Source: Actinomycetes bacterium
GTDB taxonomy: Bacteria; Actinomycetota; Coriobacteriia; Anaerosomatales; Anaerosomataceae
Length of the DNA stretch: 64,000 bases
Assembly (NCBI GenBank): GCA_022839745.1
Contig: JALHJB010000007.1
Location: forward strand, 52,413-116,412
Direction: 5' to 3'
Below, in pieces: positions 58,001 to 64,000 of the stretch; within the stretch, counting starts at the first letter, position 1; each line of letters opens with the position of its first letter. Below the pieces are notes generated by a model that saw only the letters and a list, made by a program, of their open reading frames with translations, did not search any database and was not told where the DNA came from. A program made the position numbers and the translations under genes.

Positions 58001-61000
58001 GCCGCCGGAATCGTCCCAGAACTGCACCACGTATGAGCCGGTCGGCAGCCCGCCGAGGTCATACGTCCCTTCGGCACCCGGCTCGGAGCTCGTCATCGCC
58101 CAGGCGATGTGCTCGTACTGACCGGTTCCCGGATCGTACGGTCCGGCGGCCACAGTGATCCCGCCGATACCAGTCGTACCGTCTGAGGTCACCGTGCCCG
58201 AGATGTGGTTCGCTTGCTCCAGAACCACATCGGGCAGCGCGTTCGGCCCCGGATCAAGCTGCAGACGCAACGCATCGCCGGGCGTTGACGCATCGTCGTA
58301 GTACTCCTTGGCATACATGCCCGAGGGGTCCTGGAACATGATGACCACGTCAGGCTCCACAGAGGGGGTGAGGCCGGTCAGCGTGAACGTGCCGTCGTCG
58401 GCGGTCTGTCGCGCGATGTCCCAGCGCTCCTCCCACCAGCCACCGCCGCCGCCGTCGTCGCGCCAGTACATCGGCACCACATCGATCCCGGCCAGGTCGC
58501 CCGCACCGTTCGTGACGTGTCCGGACAGGCTCGCGGCCACACCGAGCTCGATCGTGCCGAGGTCCTGCGACTGGCCTGTGCCGGCGAAGTCCACCGGTGT
58601 CGCCAGCGACCAGTCCGTGGTGTCGTCATAGAACTCGCCCACGTACGTGCCGTTGTCGTCCCAGATCTGGACTTTGAACGAGCCGACCGGCAGACCGCGC
58701 AGTTCGAAGGTGCCGTCCGGACCGGTGCCCGTCCACGCGATGTGCTGGTAGTAGCCGCTCTCGTTGTATGGCCCCGCGGCGATCGTGATGCCCTCGAGCG
58801 GTCCGTCCAGACCCGACGCCTGCACGAACCCGGTCACCGTGCCGGTGATCGTGTTCCCGGGCACGAGCTGCTCGTCTGCCACCCAGTTGCCCGAGGAAAC
58901 GCCGACGGTCATCGCATCGAGTGGCGAACTGGCGTCGTGGTAGAACTCGGTCGCCCAGTCGCCATTGGGATCCTGGAACACCACCCGGTAGTCGGCGAAC
59001 TCAAGCCCGCCGATACGGTAGAAGCCGTTCATGTCGGTCGTCGCCCTAAGATCCCAGCGATACTCCCACCGCTCGGCGCCCTCGTTGTACGTGAGCAGCA
59101 AGACGTCGATGCCCACACCGTTTTCGGTGTCGACGCCGTCGAACGTGGTGACCTGACCGGTGATGGACGCAGCCGGTTGCAGTGTCGCGTCCACGATCGC
59201 GGTCCCGCCTGCCGTGACGGGGACCGGCGTGGCTTGCATCCAGTCACGCGTGTGCGGGAACTCGGTCGAATAGAACTCGCCCTGCCAGTCCGCGCTTCCG
59301 AAGAACTCGACGATGTAGCTGCCGGGCATCAACCCGAAGGTATCGTACGCCCCATCTTCGCCCGTGCTCGCCCAGGCGACCGACTCCAGCCAGTCCCCTC
59401 GGTCCACGTTGATGCTCACGCCCATCTGGTCGAGCGGCTCGGGCTCGGGCGCTCCCGTGTCTCCGCGCACGGTCCCGATGATGAAGCCGCCCAGCTCCAG
59501 ATCCGCATCGTAGCTGTCGGCCTGCAGACCACCCGCGGTGATGTCGAACATGTCGGCCTGAGACTGCAGGGTCTGCTCATGCCAGTACTCGGTGGCATAC
59601 ATGCCGTTCGGGTCGGTGTACATCAACGACCAGGTGCCCGGCGTAAGGCCACCGACGGTGAAGAATCCATCAGAATCGGTCTGAGCAGACAGGTCCCACC
59701 GATGGTTCCACCACGTGTTCTGACCGTCGGTCTCGAACTGCATCGGCACGACCTGGATACCTATCAGCTTGGTGGCCCCGGCATCTGTGGTCACGTACCC
59801 CGAGACGCTCGCGGCCGCCTCAAGATTCGCATCGAACGGACCTGCGACGGATCCGGGCGTGACGAGGACCGGGTCGGCCTCGCCACGGTCACGCGTTCCG
59901 CCCACCGGGTCGGTCGAGTAGTACTCGCCCAACCACTCGGTAGTGCCCTGGAACTCGATGAAGACTTCACCTGGCGCGAGGCCGTCGATCCGATAGGTGC
60001 CGTCGGACTCCGTGGTGGCGCTCACGAGCCACTCGTAGCCGCCGCCGAACGGTATCCAGGCCGCGACCGTCATACCCTCGAGCGGATTGCCTACGTCGTC
60101 ATACACCGTGCCAGAGATCGATCCACCCAGCCGCATCGTGATCTCCACCGGTGACCAGGAATCACCAGACGCCAGCGCCGTGAACGATGCCGCACTCGGG
60201 ATGAGTGCACCGTCCTGGAACTGCGCCGCATGCACGCCAGTGGGGTCGTACACGCGCACAGCCCACTCGCCCGGCTCGAGGCCCTCGATCAGGAAGTGCC
60301 CGTCGACAGGCGCCGTGCCATCGGTCCACACGGTAAGGTCGTCCCTGAACTCGAACCACTCGTTGCCCATGCCATCATCCACGATATGGACCGGCGTCAC
60401 ACCGATGTTGCCGAGGGGCGTCGTGCCATCGGGCCCGTAGACGTGACCTTCGATGCTCGCACCCCGAGCAAGGACCGCGTCTGCGAGGGTGGTCGTATCT
60501 CCCGCTGTGACGGCGACCGGGGTCGCCATCGGCCAGGCATGCTGATCGTTGTAGATCTCGCCGGTCCAACCGTAGCCGCCCATGAATTGCACGTAGTAGG
60601 TCATGTCGCCAGCCAGACCGCCGGCCTTGAAGTAGCCGTTGACATTTGTGCTGGCCCAACTCACGGCCTCATACCATCCGCCCTGATTGATGCACACGTT
60701 CACCGACGAACCCTCGAGTGGGATGGTCGGCTCACCTTCGCCGAGCACCCAACCCTCGATGTATCCCGCGGGTGCGAGATCGACGTTGATAACCACGTCC
60801 ATCGGTGCCGCCCCGCCCACGGTGACGTCATCTGCCGCATACGGAATAGGAGGCTTGTCCGAGTAGCATTCACTCGCCCACGACCCATCGGGACCCTCGA
60901 CCATGAGTCGATAGGTGCCCGCCCGCAGGCCGGAGAGCGTGTAGCGGCCATCCGCCGACCCATCGTTCGCACTCGTCGTCTGCTCGGCCCACATCCAGTA

Positions 61001-61831
61001 CTGGCCCGAGTCGTTCCAGGCAGCAAGCCACACGCGGGCGCCATTGAGCGGCGTCGTGCTGCCGGTGATCGTCCCCGAGATGCTGCAAGCGGCCGAGAGA
61101 GCCGCGTCGATGCCCGAGACGGACGTCCCGGGGCCGTCGATGACGAACTGCTCCGCCAGGTCGAGCCGGTACGTGAACTGGTTGTCGTAGCGCTCCGAGG
61201 CGTAGAGGTGGTTCTGATCCCAGAAATTCACCTGATACGTGCCGGGAGGCAAGCCGACGATCGTGTACTCGCCGTTGCTGTCGGTGATGCCCTCCAGGAC
61301 GCCTGGCCGGCCGCCGCCGAACTGCACGTCGGCAACCGCGTGGATTCCGCTGAGCGGTGCGCCTCCGGCATCGGCCGTCACGGTGCCGCTGATGGTGGCG
61401 CCTTCCACGAGGACGGTCTCGCCGAGTGAGTAGGCTCCGTCGAGCTCCACCACCTGGGTGGTGCCCGCATCCACCCAGTTCGCATTGGGGTAGTACGTGT
61501 AGGCGTAGTACCTCTCGCCGAGCGTGGCGGTCACGAGCCCCTGGGTATCGATGAACCTGAACCGGTAGTCACCGACAGGCAACGTCAGTTCGTAGGAGCC
61601 GTCGGCCGCGGTCACGACCTGCAGGCCGTCCCAATGCTCGACCCACCTGCCATCGACCATCGAGATCGGGACCACAGTGATCCCCCCGATACCCACAGCG
61701 TCGCCGTCGACCACGGTGCCGGTGACCGTGCCGCCCACGGCCGCATGCGCCACCCCCGGAAACAGAAACGCGACCGCAAGCGCTGCGATCGCGAGAATGC
61801 CGAACCAACCGCGGATGCGATGCTGACTCAT
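52019..61831 (-). CDS. Giant secreted multi-repeat surface protein with three CWB2 modules
   Basis: 3270 residues; ATG 61831 follows an AGGGGG site. Signal peptide 1-30 (core LAIAALAVAFLFPGVAHA). Residues about 31-2170 hold some 20 carboxypeptidase-regulatory-like repeats of about 105 residues, each with ISGTV-, DGxYxIxGLxPGxY- and GEYY-type motifs. Residues about 2170-2890 hold four pairs of an Ig/chitobiase-like unit (NGWYVTAPSITL) and a fibronectin type III domain. About 2892-2962 is an InlB/Flg_new repeat (GYTFAGWDV). Residues 2963-3270 are three CWB2 domains (SGANRYLTA, WAGADRYLTG, GDSFADALA), which attach proteins to wall polymers non-covalently in Gram-positives. A likely adhesin, stalk or S-layer-like component. 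No sortase motif. Confidence 0.95.
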   Translation of the reverse strand: MSQHRIRGWFGILAIAALAVAFLFPGVAHAAVGGTVTGTVVDGDAVGIGGITVVPISMVDGRWVEHWDGLQVVTAADGSYELTLPVGDYRFRFIDTQGLVTATLGERYYAYTYYPNANWVDAGTTQVVELDGAYSLGETVLVEGATISGTVTADAGGAPLSGIHAVADVQFGGGRPGVLEGITDSNGEYTIVGLPPGTYQVNFWDQNHLYASERYDNQFTYRLDLAEQFVIDGPGTSVSGIDAALSAACSISGTITGSTTPLNGARVWLAAWNDSGQYWMWAEQTTSANDGSADGRYTLSGLRAGTYRLMVEGPDGSWASECYSDKPPIPYAADDVTVGGAAPMDVVINVDLAPAGYIEGWVLGEGEPTIPLEGSSVNVCINQGGWYEAVSWASTNVNGYFKAGGLAGDMTYYVQFMGGYGWTGEIYNDQHAWPMATPVAVTAGDTTTLADAVLARGASIEGHVYGPDGTTPLGNIGVTPVHIVDDGMGNEWFEFRDDLTVWTDGTAPVDGHFLIEGLEPGEWAVRVYDPTGVHAAQFQDGALIPSAASFTALASGDSWSPVEITMRLGGSISGTVYDDVGNPLEGMTVAAWIPFGGGYEWLVSATTESDGTYRIDGLAPGEVFIEFQGTTEWLGEYYSTDPVGGTRDRGEADPVLVTPGSVAGPFDANLEAAASVSGYVTTDAGATKLIGIQVVPMQFETDGQNTWWNHRWDLSAQTDSDGFFTVGGLTPGTWSLMYTDPNGMYATEYWHEQTLQSQADMFDITAGGLQADSYDADLELGGFIIGTVRGDTGAPEPEPLDQMGVSINVDRGDWLESVAWASTGEDGAYDTFGLMPGSYIVEFFGSADWQGEFYSTEFPHTRDWMQATPVPVTAGGTAIVDATLQPAASITGQVTTFDGVDTENGVGIDVLLLTYNEGAERWEYRWDLRATTDMNGFYRIGGLEFADYRVVFQDPNGDWATEFYHDASSPLDAMTVGVSSGNWVADEQLVPGNTITGTVTGFVQASGLDGPLEGITIAAGPYNESGYYQHIAWTGTGPDGTFELRGLPVGSFKVQIWDDNGTYVGEFYDDTTDWSLATPVDFAGTGQSQDLGTIELGVAASLSGHVTNGAGDLAGIDVVPMYWRDDGGGGGWWEERWDIARQTADDGTFTLTGLTPSVEPDVVIMFQDPSGMYAKEYYDDASTPGDALRLQLDPGPNALPDVVLEQANHISGTVTSDGTTGIGGITVAAGPYDPGTGQYEHIAWAMTSSEPGAEGTYDLGGLPTGSYVVQFWDDSGGYLDQYYSTAEPGTRDIQLATPVEFLGSGETTSGIDAQMMVGATVSGAVTESDGISGIGEIDVVPVFWQSDGGDGGWWDAQWHRSVRTESDGRFTLGVFEPGETFRLLFQDQTGAWAYEYYDNALTVDAGADVGPLAAGDNPVGVVMLDPANHIQGTVDSADGPLGGMTVAAGIYDRDTGYYEHVSWTMTSSEPGAEGTYDLGGLPPGSYIVQFWDDAGNHGMKFYDGTSQGTTDWEASLPVDFSGNGGTVTGVDVYLDPAATLSGIVYGDDGSGPQELAGIDVELYTYNGEWWDYSGWTQTEEDGTYRFGGLVDGSLCRVWFSDWTGTWAAQAYMDASSWMWGDEVTASIDTPANGIDAILSPAGSITGIVSGDGIPLVGAPVSAGAYNGATDQWDQHFYAETDDQGRYTISGLRPGVAYLVQAGDYFGTYTWTMWTTDGTGTGDWHTGDDVFVLPPPEEPTVCDFDLSTGGYITGHVENALGQPLEGVEVMLFAPTDVGWDDWWGSFHGVQGSTDENGDYRVGGLYPGDYRIAFAPPEASPYAGEYYNDQPALSLAATITVTTLGEQVSVDTAVLSEAAAIEGHVYDDGDPGTPLEGIEVRAAVATGGENDWRDIERSVMTDGSGYYRIDGLRPEDDLYVFAAEFMGSHLEEWWQEAPGFAEATPVNAPQSGIDFTLAQGGRITGTVTLDPAGTYENIGVTIYRPVGEEGVDWHLEPVDWIHGGWGGIDEAGGFSSGPLPPGQYAVAFYDDSGVYASEYYDDALLASEAMMIGVAAGEVATADATLTEAARVSGLVTDPESAPLAGIEVRALIRDELGERWEPAGTQFGTTDETGAYFLPVPTGVIFIIEFSDPTGMYAVQYYDGVYAPIDASQHSMLPGSSFTGADAVMTPADSEAPSIDITVDPATPDGGNGWYVTAPSITLTTDDPTATIWYQWGANDPQEYTEPIEPPAGTSTLSYWAIDPMNNESEHGTRDFMYDPLSPNTPLTMSISQTGAAQVTATWGASLDEDSGLSHYELWTSSDSTTWDLAADDIVDESYLFEGLATGDLYVKVAAVDMAGNTSLYSPSDYVWVDADAPETTAIVAPVAPDGENGWYVTAPSITLSCDDPEATTWYRWGADEFAEYTTWLSAGEGSGTLAYYSADDWNTETPAKTLSFKVDTVAPDQVTGLSAIAVSESAIDLEWSAAADDTSGVYGYRIYQDGSFVTAVTTTAYQVTGLAPETLYSFTVSAYDQAGNEGLESASADEATLADTTAPTTAIQVTGGTLGQDDWYTAPPSITLTPDEPATTWYQWGTDEPLEYTDSFQPPVGENVLTYWSADASENTETPKPTQTFKLDETAPSTPGDFTAERSGPSSVTLTWSASSDAESGIASYTYVQAGPQSGSGLIGAALTSYTINSLPDGTYTFKLIARNGAGLTSAYTETITVVIDTVAPTTTASTAPAAPDGTNGWFKTVPTITLGSTATDLDWIVYRWGEGVTTTYTVGFQPPAQGTNTLWWHGADDYGNTEAWKSQDIKVDSVAPAAPGGAGGMALGQTTASFWWSAVTGDTSGIARYRVYRDGSVADEVLGTSFDAAGLAPGTTYIFTVRAIDKAGNEGPLSEPVSITTEAPTLYTVTFRDWDGTVLKSEEVPEGGAATAPAQPTRTGYTFAGWDVGFGVITSDLTVTATYVYNGVVWETVGDVDYARVAGALRFDTAAQAALDAFPAGAATAVVAYGYDFPDALAASPLAGAVNGPILLTETATLPRATADALTELGVTKVYIVGGTGVVSPAIETAIKALGAIEVERLSGANRYLTARMIADEAVALGASTAEAFLVRGDSFADALAVSSIAAQEKVPVLLTATAALSAEARGFFTTTGTDKVYITGGTGAVAPAVEAAVDALPGVGVERWAGADRYLTGAVVVRNAMTTWAIPMVDIGLASGENFPDALAGGAVMGYKHGLLLLTRPSMLSAPTASLITANKATIESAEFFGGTGALAPAIPTTVRQLLQ
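52022..52945 (-). repeat. Three CWB2 (cell wall binding repeat 2) modules
   Basis: The last 308 residues of the giant protein contain three units of about 100 residues, each starting with an R-x-x-G-x-x-R-(Y/F)-x-T motif, having FADALA or FPDALA in the middle and ending V-x-I-x-G-G-T-G-x-(V/L)-(S/A)-P. Triplicated CWB2 is the functional wall-binding unit known from clostridial S-layer proteins. Confidence 0.9.
53160..55322 (-). repeat. Four Ig-like / fibronectin type III domain pairs
   Basis: Four tandem units of about 180 residues in the giant protein. Each has a GWYVTAPSITL-type beta domain with WYQWG and a C-terminal Y-x-x-x-D-x-x-x-N-T-E, followed by a fibronectin type III domain with LTWSAS and an S-G-I/V-x-x-Y core, and V-x-A-x-D-x-A-G-N-x-S/E near the end. 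They probably extend the wall anchor away from the surface. Confidence 0.85.
55323..61741 (-). repeat. About 20 tandem carboxypeptidase-regulatory-like repeats
   Basis: About 20 units of roughly 105 residues (315 bases). Two subtypes alternate in the middle of the array. One has VVPMxW with a W-D/H-L-x-x-Q/R-T-x-x-D-G core (units 5, 7, 9, 11, 13). The other has VAAGPY with E-H-I/V-A/S-W-x-T and F-x-x-D-D-x-G (units 4, 6, 8, 10, 12, 14). Units 12 and 14 share TSSEPGAEGTYDLGGLP, suggesting recent duplication of a two-unit block. Confidence 0.85.
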
Positions 61832-62022
61832 GTCGTCCAGCCCCCTAGCTCAGACGCACTGTGATCCCCTCTGTGAGACGCGGCTGCCCTTTGTGCTCCG
61901 ATACGTTGAAGCCGCGACCAATCGCAGCGTCACACGCGCGCCGCGACCTACGACATTTTGTACCCTTTTAGGGGCTGCTTACACACACGATGCTCCGAGC
62001 CGTGCCGCCGCTCCGCCGCTGG
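61832..62022. other. Intergenic leader of the giant surface-protein gene
   Basis: 191 bases with no ORF. An AT-rich island at about 61953-61975 (minus strand CCCCTAAAAGGGTACAAAAT) is the likeliest promoter zone for the giant gene, which would leave a leader of about 110-130 bases. A nine-base direct repeat GCCGCGACC lies at 61911-61919 and 61940-61948. I compared the leader with the c-di-GMP-I riboswitch pattern and did not find its conserved core. Confidence 0.4.
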
Positions 62023-62613
62023 TCAGTCCACCAGCCGCGCATCCCGCAGCATCGGTGCGAGCAGCCCACCCTGCTCCCGGAATCCGAGCACGCCCTGGTA
62101 GACGCCCCCCTGCGTGATGTCACCAGCCCCGCTCGACACCGTCACGAGCACGTTGCGCCCACTCATATCGAACGCCCGCGCGCTCTCGTTTTGCGGTGCC
62201 GCCGTTTCGATGCGGATCACCAGACCGCCGGAGCCCTGCCCGGGACCATACCCGTACGGCCGAAAGGTCACAGCGTAGGCTGCATCCGCAGGCACCGTGG
62301 AGGTCTCCAGCATCGCCATGGTCCCCTCCGGCGGACCCGGGAGCAAGGTGAGCCGAGCTCCCTCGGTAGCGACTGCCGACGGAATCTGACCCGGAGACGG
62401 CCGGGTGTCTCCATCCGTGACGGCCGACGGTGCTGCGGTGTCCTCACCATCCGATTCCTGGTCGCTGTCGATCGCGCCAGTCGCATATACCGCGACCGCA
62501 CCGACAACGAGGATCCCGAGTGCGACGATCAGCCAGCGAGCAGCCACATTCCCGCGCGTGGCTTTGGCCTCAGTGTGTTCGTCACGCATGCCGCTCCCCG
62601 CCTGCGCACCCAT
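62023..62613 (-). CDS. Hypothetical single-pass membrane protein
   Basis: 196 residues. One helix at about 27-47 (WLIVALGILVVGAVAVYATG), an acidic Ser/Asp-rich linker (about 48-80) and an extracytoplasmic beta-rich domain of about 115 residues (LLPGPPEGTMAMLETSTVPA, FRPYGYGPGQGSGGLVIRIE). I do not recognise the family. Starts at ATG 62613 and ATG 62589 both have G-rich ribosome sites. The gene is 191 bases upstream of the giant surface protein on the same strand, so a role in envelope or surface display is possible but unproven. Confidence 0.75.
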   Translation of the reverse strand: MGAQAGSGMRDEHTEAKATRGNVAARWLIVALGILVVGAVAVYATGAIDSDQESDGEDTAAPSAVTDGDTRPSPGQIPSAVATEGARLTLLPGPPEGTMAMLETSTVPADAAYAVTFRPYGYGPGQGSGGLVIRIETAAPQNESARAFDMSGRNVLVTVSSGAGDITQGGVYQGVLGFREQGGLLAPMLRDARLVD

Positions 62614-62704
62614 CGAGTCACCCCCGGTCGTCCATTACCCCCACACGAACGTGCCTGCGACCGCGTTTCACGGCCACCGGCACGAATGTACCCACTATCT
62701 GGAA

Positions 62705-62720
62705 GCGCGCATCGGCGCGC
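62705..62720 (-). terminator. Weak hairpin after the hemL-like gene
   Basis: GCGCGC (62705-62710), ATCG, GCGCGC (62715-62720) lies just after the stop at 62726. Only TT follows the stem on the minus strand, so this is a weak terminator candidate. Confidence 0.3.
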
Positions 62721-62725
62721 CGGAC

Positions 62726-63832
62726 CTACAGGCCCTTGAGCACCTCGGCGGCGGCCGATGTCATCGCATCGATGTCCGCGTCGGTGTGCGCCATGCCCAC
62801 GAAGGTGGCCTCGAACTGGCTCGGCGCGAGCACGATGCCCCGCTCGAGCATGCCGCGGAAGTAGCGCGCGTAGCGGTCGGTGTCGCTGGTGGACGCGGTC
62901 GGCCAGTCACGGACCTCCTCGGCGGTGAAGAACACGCACGCCATCGCGCCCACGCGGGTGAGGAACGCGTCGACCCCGGCGGACTCGACAGCCGCCCGCA
63001 GGCCGGCCTCGAGCCGAGCACCCTTACGCTCGAGCTCGTCGTACACGCCCGGCTTGGCGAGCTCGGCCATGAGCGCGAGGCCGGCCACCATCGCGATCGG
63101 GTTGCCCGACAGCGTGCCCGCCTGGTAGACGGGTCCCACTGGCGCCAAATGCTCCATGATCTCGCGGCGCCCGCCGAAGGCGCCCACCGGGAAGCCGCCG
63201 CCGATGATCTTGCCGAGGGTGGTGAGGTCGGGCATCACGCCATAGCGCTCCTGGGCGCCGCCGCGAGCCACACGGAAGCCGGTGATGACCTCATCGAAGA
63301 TGAGCACGGCGCCGTGCGCGGTGCAGAGCTCGCGCAGCCCCTCGAGGAAGCCCTCGGCGGGTGGGACGACGCCCATGTTGCCGGCCACCGGCTCCACGAT
63401 GATCGCGGCGATCTGCTCGGGATACGCCTCGAGCGCCTCACGCACGGCATCGATGTCGTTGTACGGGAGCACCATCGTGTCGGCCACGGCGCCCTGGGTC
63501 ACGCCCGGCGTACCGGGGATGTTGAGCGTGAGCAGACCGCTGCCCGCTGCCGCCAGGAGCGCGTCGGAGTGGCCGTGGTAGTTGCCGTCGAACTTGATGA
63601 ACTTCTCGCGACCAGTGTAACCGCGTGCCAGGCGGATCGCGCTCATCGTGGCCTCGGTGCCGGACGAGACCATGCGCACCATCTCGATCGATGGCACAGC
63701 CTCGATGACCGCCTCGGCGGCGCGAGAGACGAGGAGGTGCACCCGGTGCTCGGCCTGCTCGGAAAGCACCTGGAGCAGGCGCACGCCGATGATGACGCCC
63801 GAGGCCCCGGTGATGGCTACAACCAGCTCCAT
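62726..63832 (-). CDS. hemL: UbiX-HemL chimera: N-terminally replaced glutamate-1-semialdehyde aminomutase
   Basis: 368 residues from ATG 63832. Residues 1 to about 44 are the start of a UbiX-type flavin prenyltransferase (MELVVAITGASGVIIGVRLL, then VHLLVSRAA). From about residue 46 (VPSIEMVRMVSSGTEATMSA) to the end it is HemL, with NYHGHSD, FDEVITGFRVA, the PLP lysine in TTLGKIIGGG (Lys208, equal to Lys265 in E. coli) and GPVYQAGTLSGNPIAM. About 100 N-terminal HemL residues are missing, so normal aminomutase activity (glutamate-1-semialdehyde to 5-aminolevulinate) is doubtful. The fusion lies near 63700. It may be an in-frame deletion between adjacent ubiX and hemL, or an assembly error. ATG 63832 has GGAGG only three bases away; the frame stays open to 63868. 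Confidence 0.88.
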   Translation of the reverse strand: MELVVAITGASGVIIGVRLLQVLSEQAEHRVHLLVSRAAEAVIEAVPSIEMVRMVSSGTEATMSAIRLARGYTGREKFIKFDGNYHGHSDALLAAAGSGLLTLNIPGTPGVTQGAVADTMVLPYNDIDAVREALEAYPEQIAAIIVEPVAGNMGVVPPAEGFLEGLRELCTAHGAVLIFDEVITGFRVARGGAQERYGVMPDLTTLGKIIGGGFPVGAFGGRREIMEHLAPVGPVYQAGTLSGNPIAMVAGLALMAELAKPGVYDELERKGARLEAGLRAAVESAGVDAFLTRVGAMACVFFTAEEVRDWPTASTSDTDRYARYFRGMLERGIVLAPSQFEATFVGMAHTDADIDAMTSAAAEVLKGL

Positions 63833-63852
63833 GATCCTCCACCCGAAACAAA

Positions 63853-63886
63853 GGGGATCACGCCGCACTGCCCGGGCGTGATCCCC
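63853..63886 (-). terminator. Strong intrinsic terminator of the gene at the right edge
   Basis: Perfect 12-base arms GGGGATCACGCC (63853-63864) and GGCGTGATCCCC (63875-63886) with a ten-base loop. On the minus strand the stem is followed by TTTGTTT, a good T-tract. It lies 30 bases after the stop of the gene entering from the right and about 20 bases before the start of the ubiX-hemL chimera. Confidence 0.85.
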
Positions 63887-63915
63887 CTACGTGCAAGCCG
63901 GCGCGTGGCCTGCCG

Positions 63916-64000
63916 TTATTCCTCTTCTCCGGCCTCTTCCTTTTCCTCTGCCTCTTCCTCTTCCTCGAGCTCTTCCACTTCCTCGGCTTCCAGCTCGGCG
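63916..64000 (-). CDS. C-terminal tail of a gene beyond the right edge, Glu-rich
   Basis: The last 27 codons and a TAA stop at 63918-63916 are visible, in frame to the window end. The tail is almost all Glu with a few Ala, Val, Leu, Lys and Gly (ending EEAGEEE). Such acidic tails occur on many unrelated proteins, so the gene cannot be named. A strong terminator follows directly, supporting that this is a real gene end. Confidence 0.75.
   Translation of the reverse strand, partial: AELEAEEVEELEEEEEAEEKEEAGEEE

Noticed and set aside
58517..60154. 545-codon open frame on the plus strand inside the giant gene
   Set aside because: It is antisense to a repeat region with clear protein repeats; its translation is Arg/His/Val-rich without domains, as expected for a GC-rich shadow.
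55323..61741. Regular repeats considered as a CRISPR or satellite array
   Set aside because: Units are about 315 bases, in frame, diverged and protein-coding; no short identical repeats with unique spacers.
61832..62022. Possible c-di-GMP-I riboswitch before the giant surface-protein gene
   Set aside because: GCACAAAGGGCAGCC faintly resembles part of the consensus, but the conserved GACGCAAAGCC core and pairing are missing.
62726..63832. Ordinary full-length hemL
   Set aside because: The first 44 residues are UbiX-like and about 100 HemL residues are absent.

Overview
The window is GC-rich, densely coded DNA, most likely from an anaerobic actinobacterium of the Coriobacteriia / Anaerosomatales type. 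This is inferred from multiheme c-type cytochromes, a giant surface protein ending in three cell-wall-binding type 2 (CWB2) modules, frequent GTG starts and very tight operons. No rRNA, tRNA, IS element or CRISPR array was seen. Almost everything is on the minus strand. The exceptions are a flippase (28894-30444) and a three-gene cassette (48055-50863).

Region 1 (1-7706, minus) encodes a putative extracellular electron-transfer module: a TPR membrane protein, an NHL-repeat membrane protein, a 7-heme secreted cytochrome, a membrane-anchored cytochrome with 14 CXXCH plus one CX3CH site, a second NHL protein, and a secreted cytochrome with at least 14 hemes that runs off the left edge. Region 2 (7731-28701, minus) is a polysaccharide locus in the same direction: O-antigen-ligase-like protein with TPRs, polyprenyl glycosylphosphotransferase, many GT4 and GT2 glycosyltransferases, an acyltransferase, and the GDP-L-fucose pathway (phosphohexomutase, manC, gmd, a gmd paralogue, fcl).

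Region 3 (28894-38936) holds a divergent Wzx-type flippase and a nine-gene set matching the Campylobacter CMP-legionaminic acid route through GDP-sugars. Region 4 (38961-41933) is a GtrA / GtrB-like / GT-C-like lipid-linked glycosylation trio. Region 5 (41933-47772) makes a CDP-3,6-dideoxyhexose (rfbF, rfbG, rfbH) and adds a thiamine-diphosphate enzyme and an SDR, which together resemble the CDP-yersiniose branched-sugar route. Region 6 (48055-50863, plus) is a second lipid-linked trio: GT2, EmrE-like flippase subunit, GT-C. galU (50902-51765) supplies UDP-glucose.

Region 7 (52019-61831) is a 3270-residue secreted protein with about 20 carboxypeptidase-regulatory-like repeats of two alternating types, four Ig/FnIII pairs, an InlB-type repeat and three CWB2 modules. 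It may be displayed on the glycans made by this locus. Region 8 (62023-64000) has a one-TM hypothetical protein, an apparent UbiX-HemL chimera lacking about 100 N-terminal HemL residues, a strong terminator and the Glu-rich tail of a gene beyond the right edge.

The most unusual points are the ubiX-hemL chimera just downstream of a terminator, an apparent ATC start codon behind a perfect Shine-Dalgarno on the flippase, the legionaminate and yersiniose-like sugar sets together in one actinobacterial locus, the CX3CH heme site, the alternating giant repeats, and the physical link between cytochromes and glycan genes.
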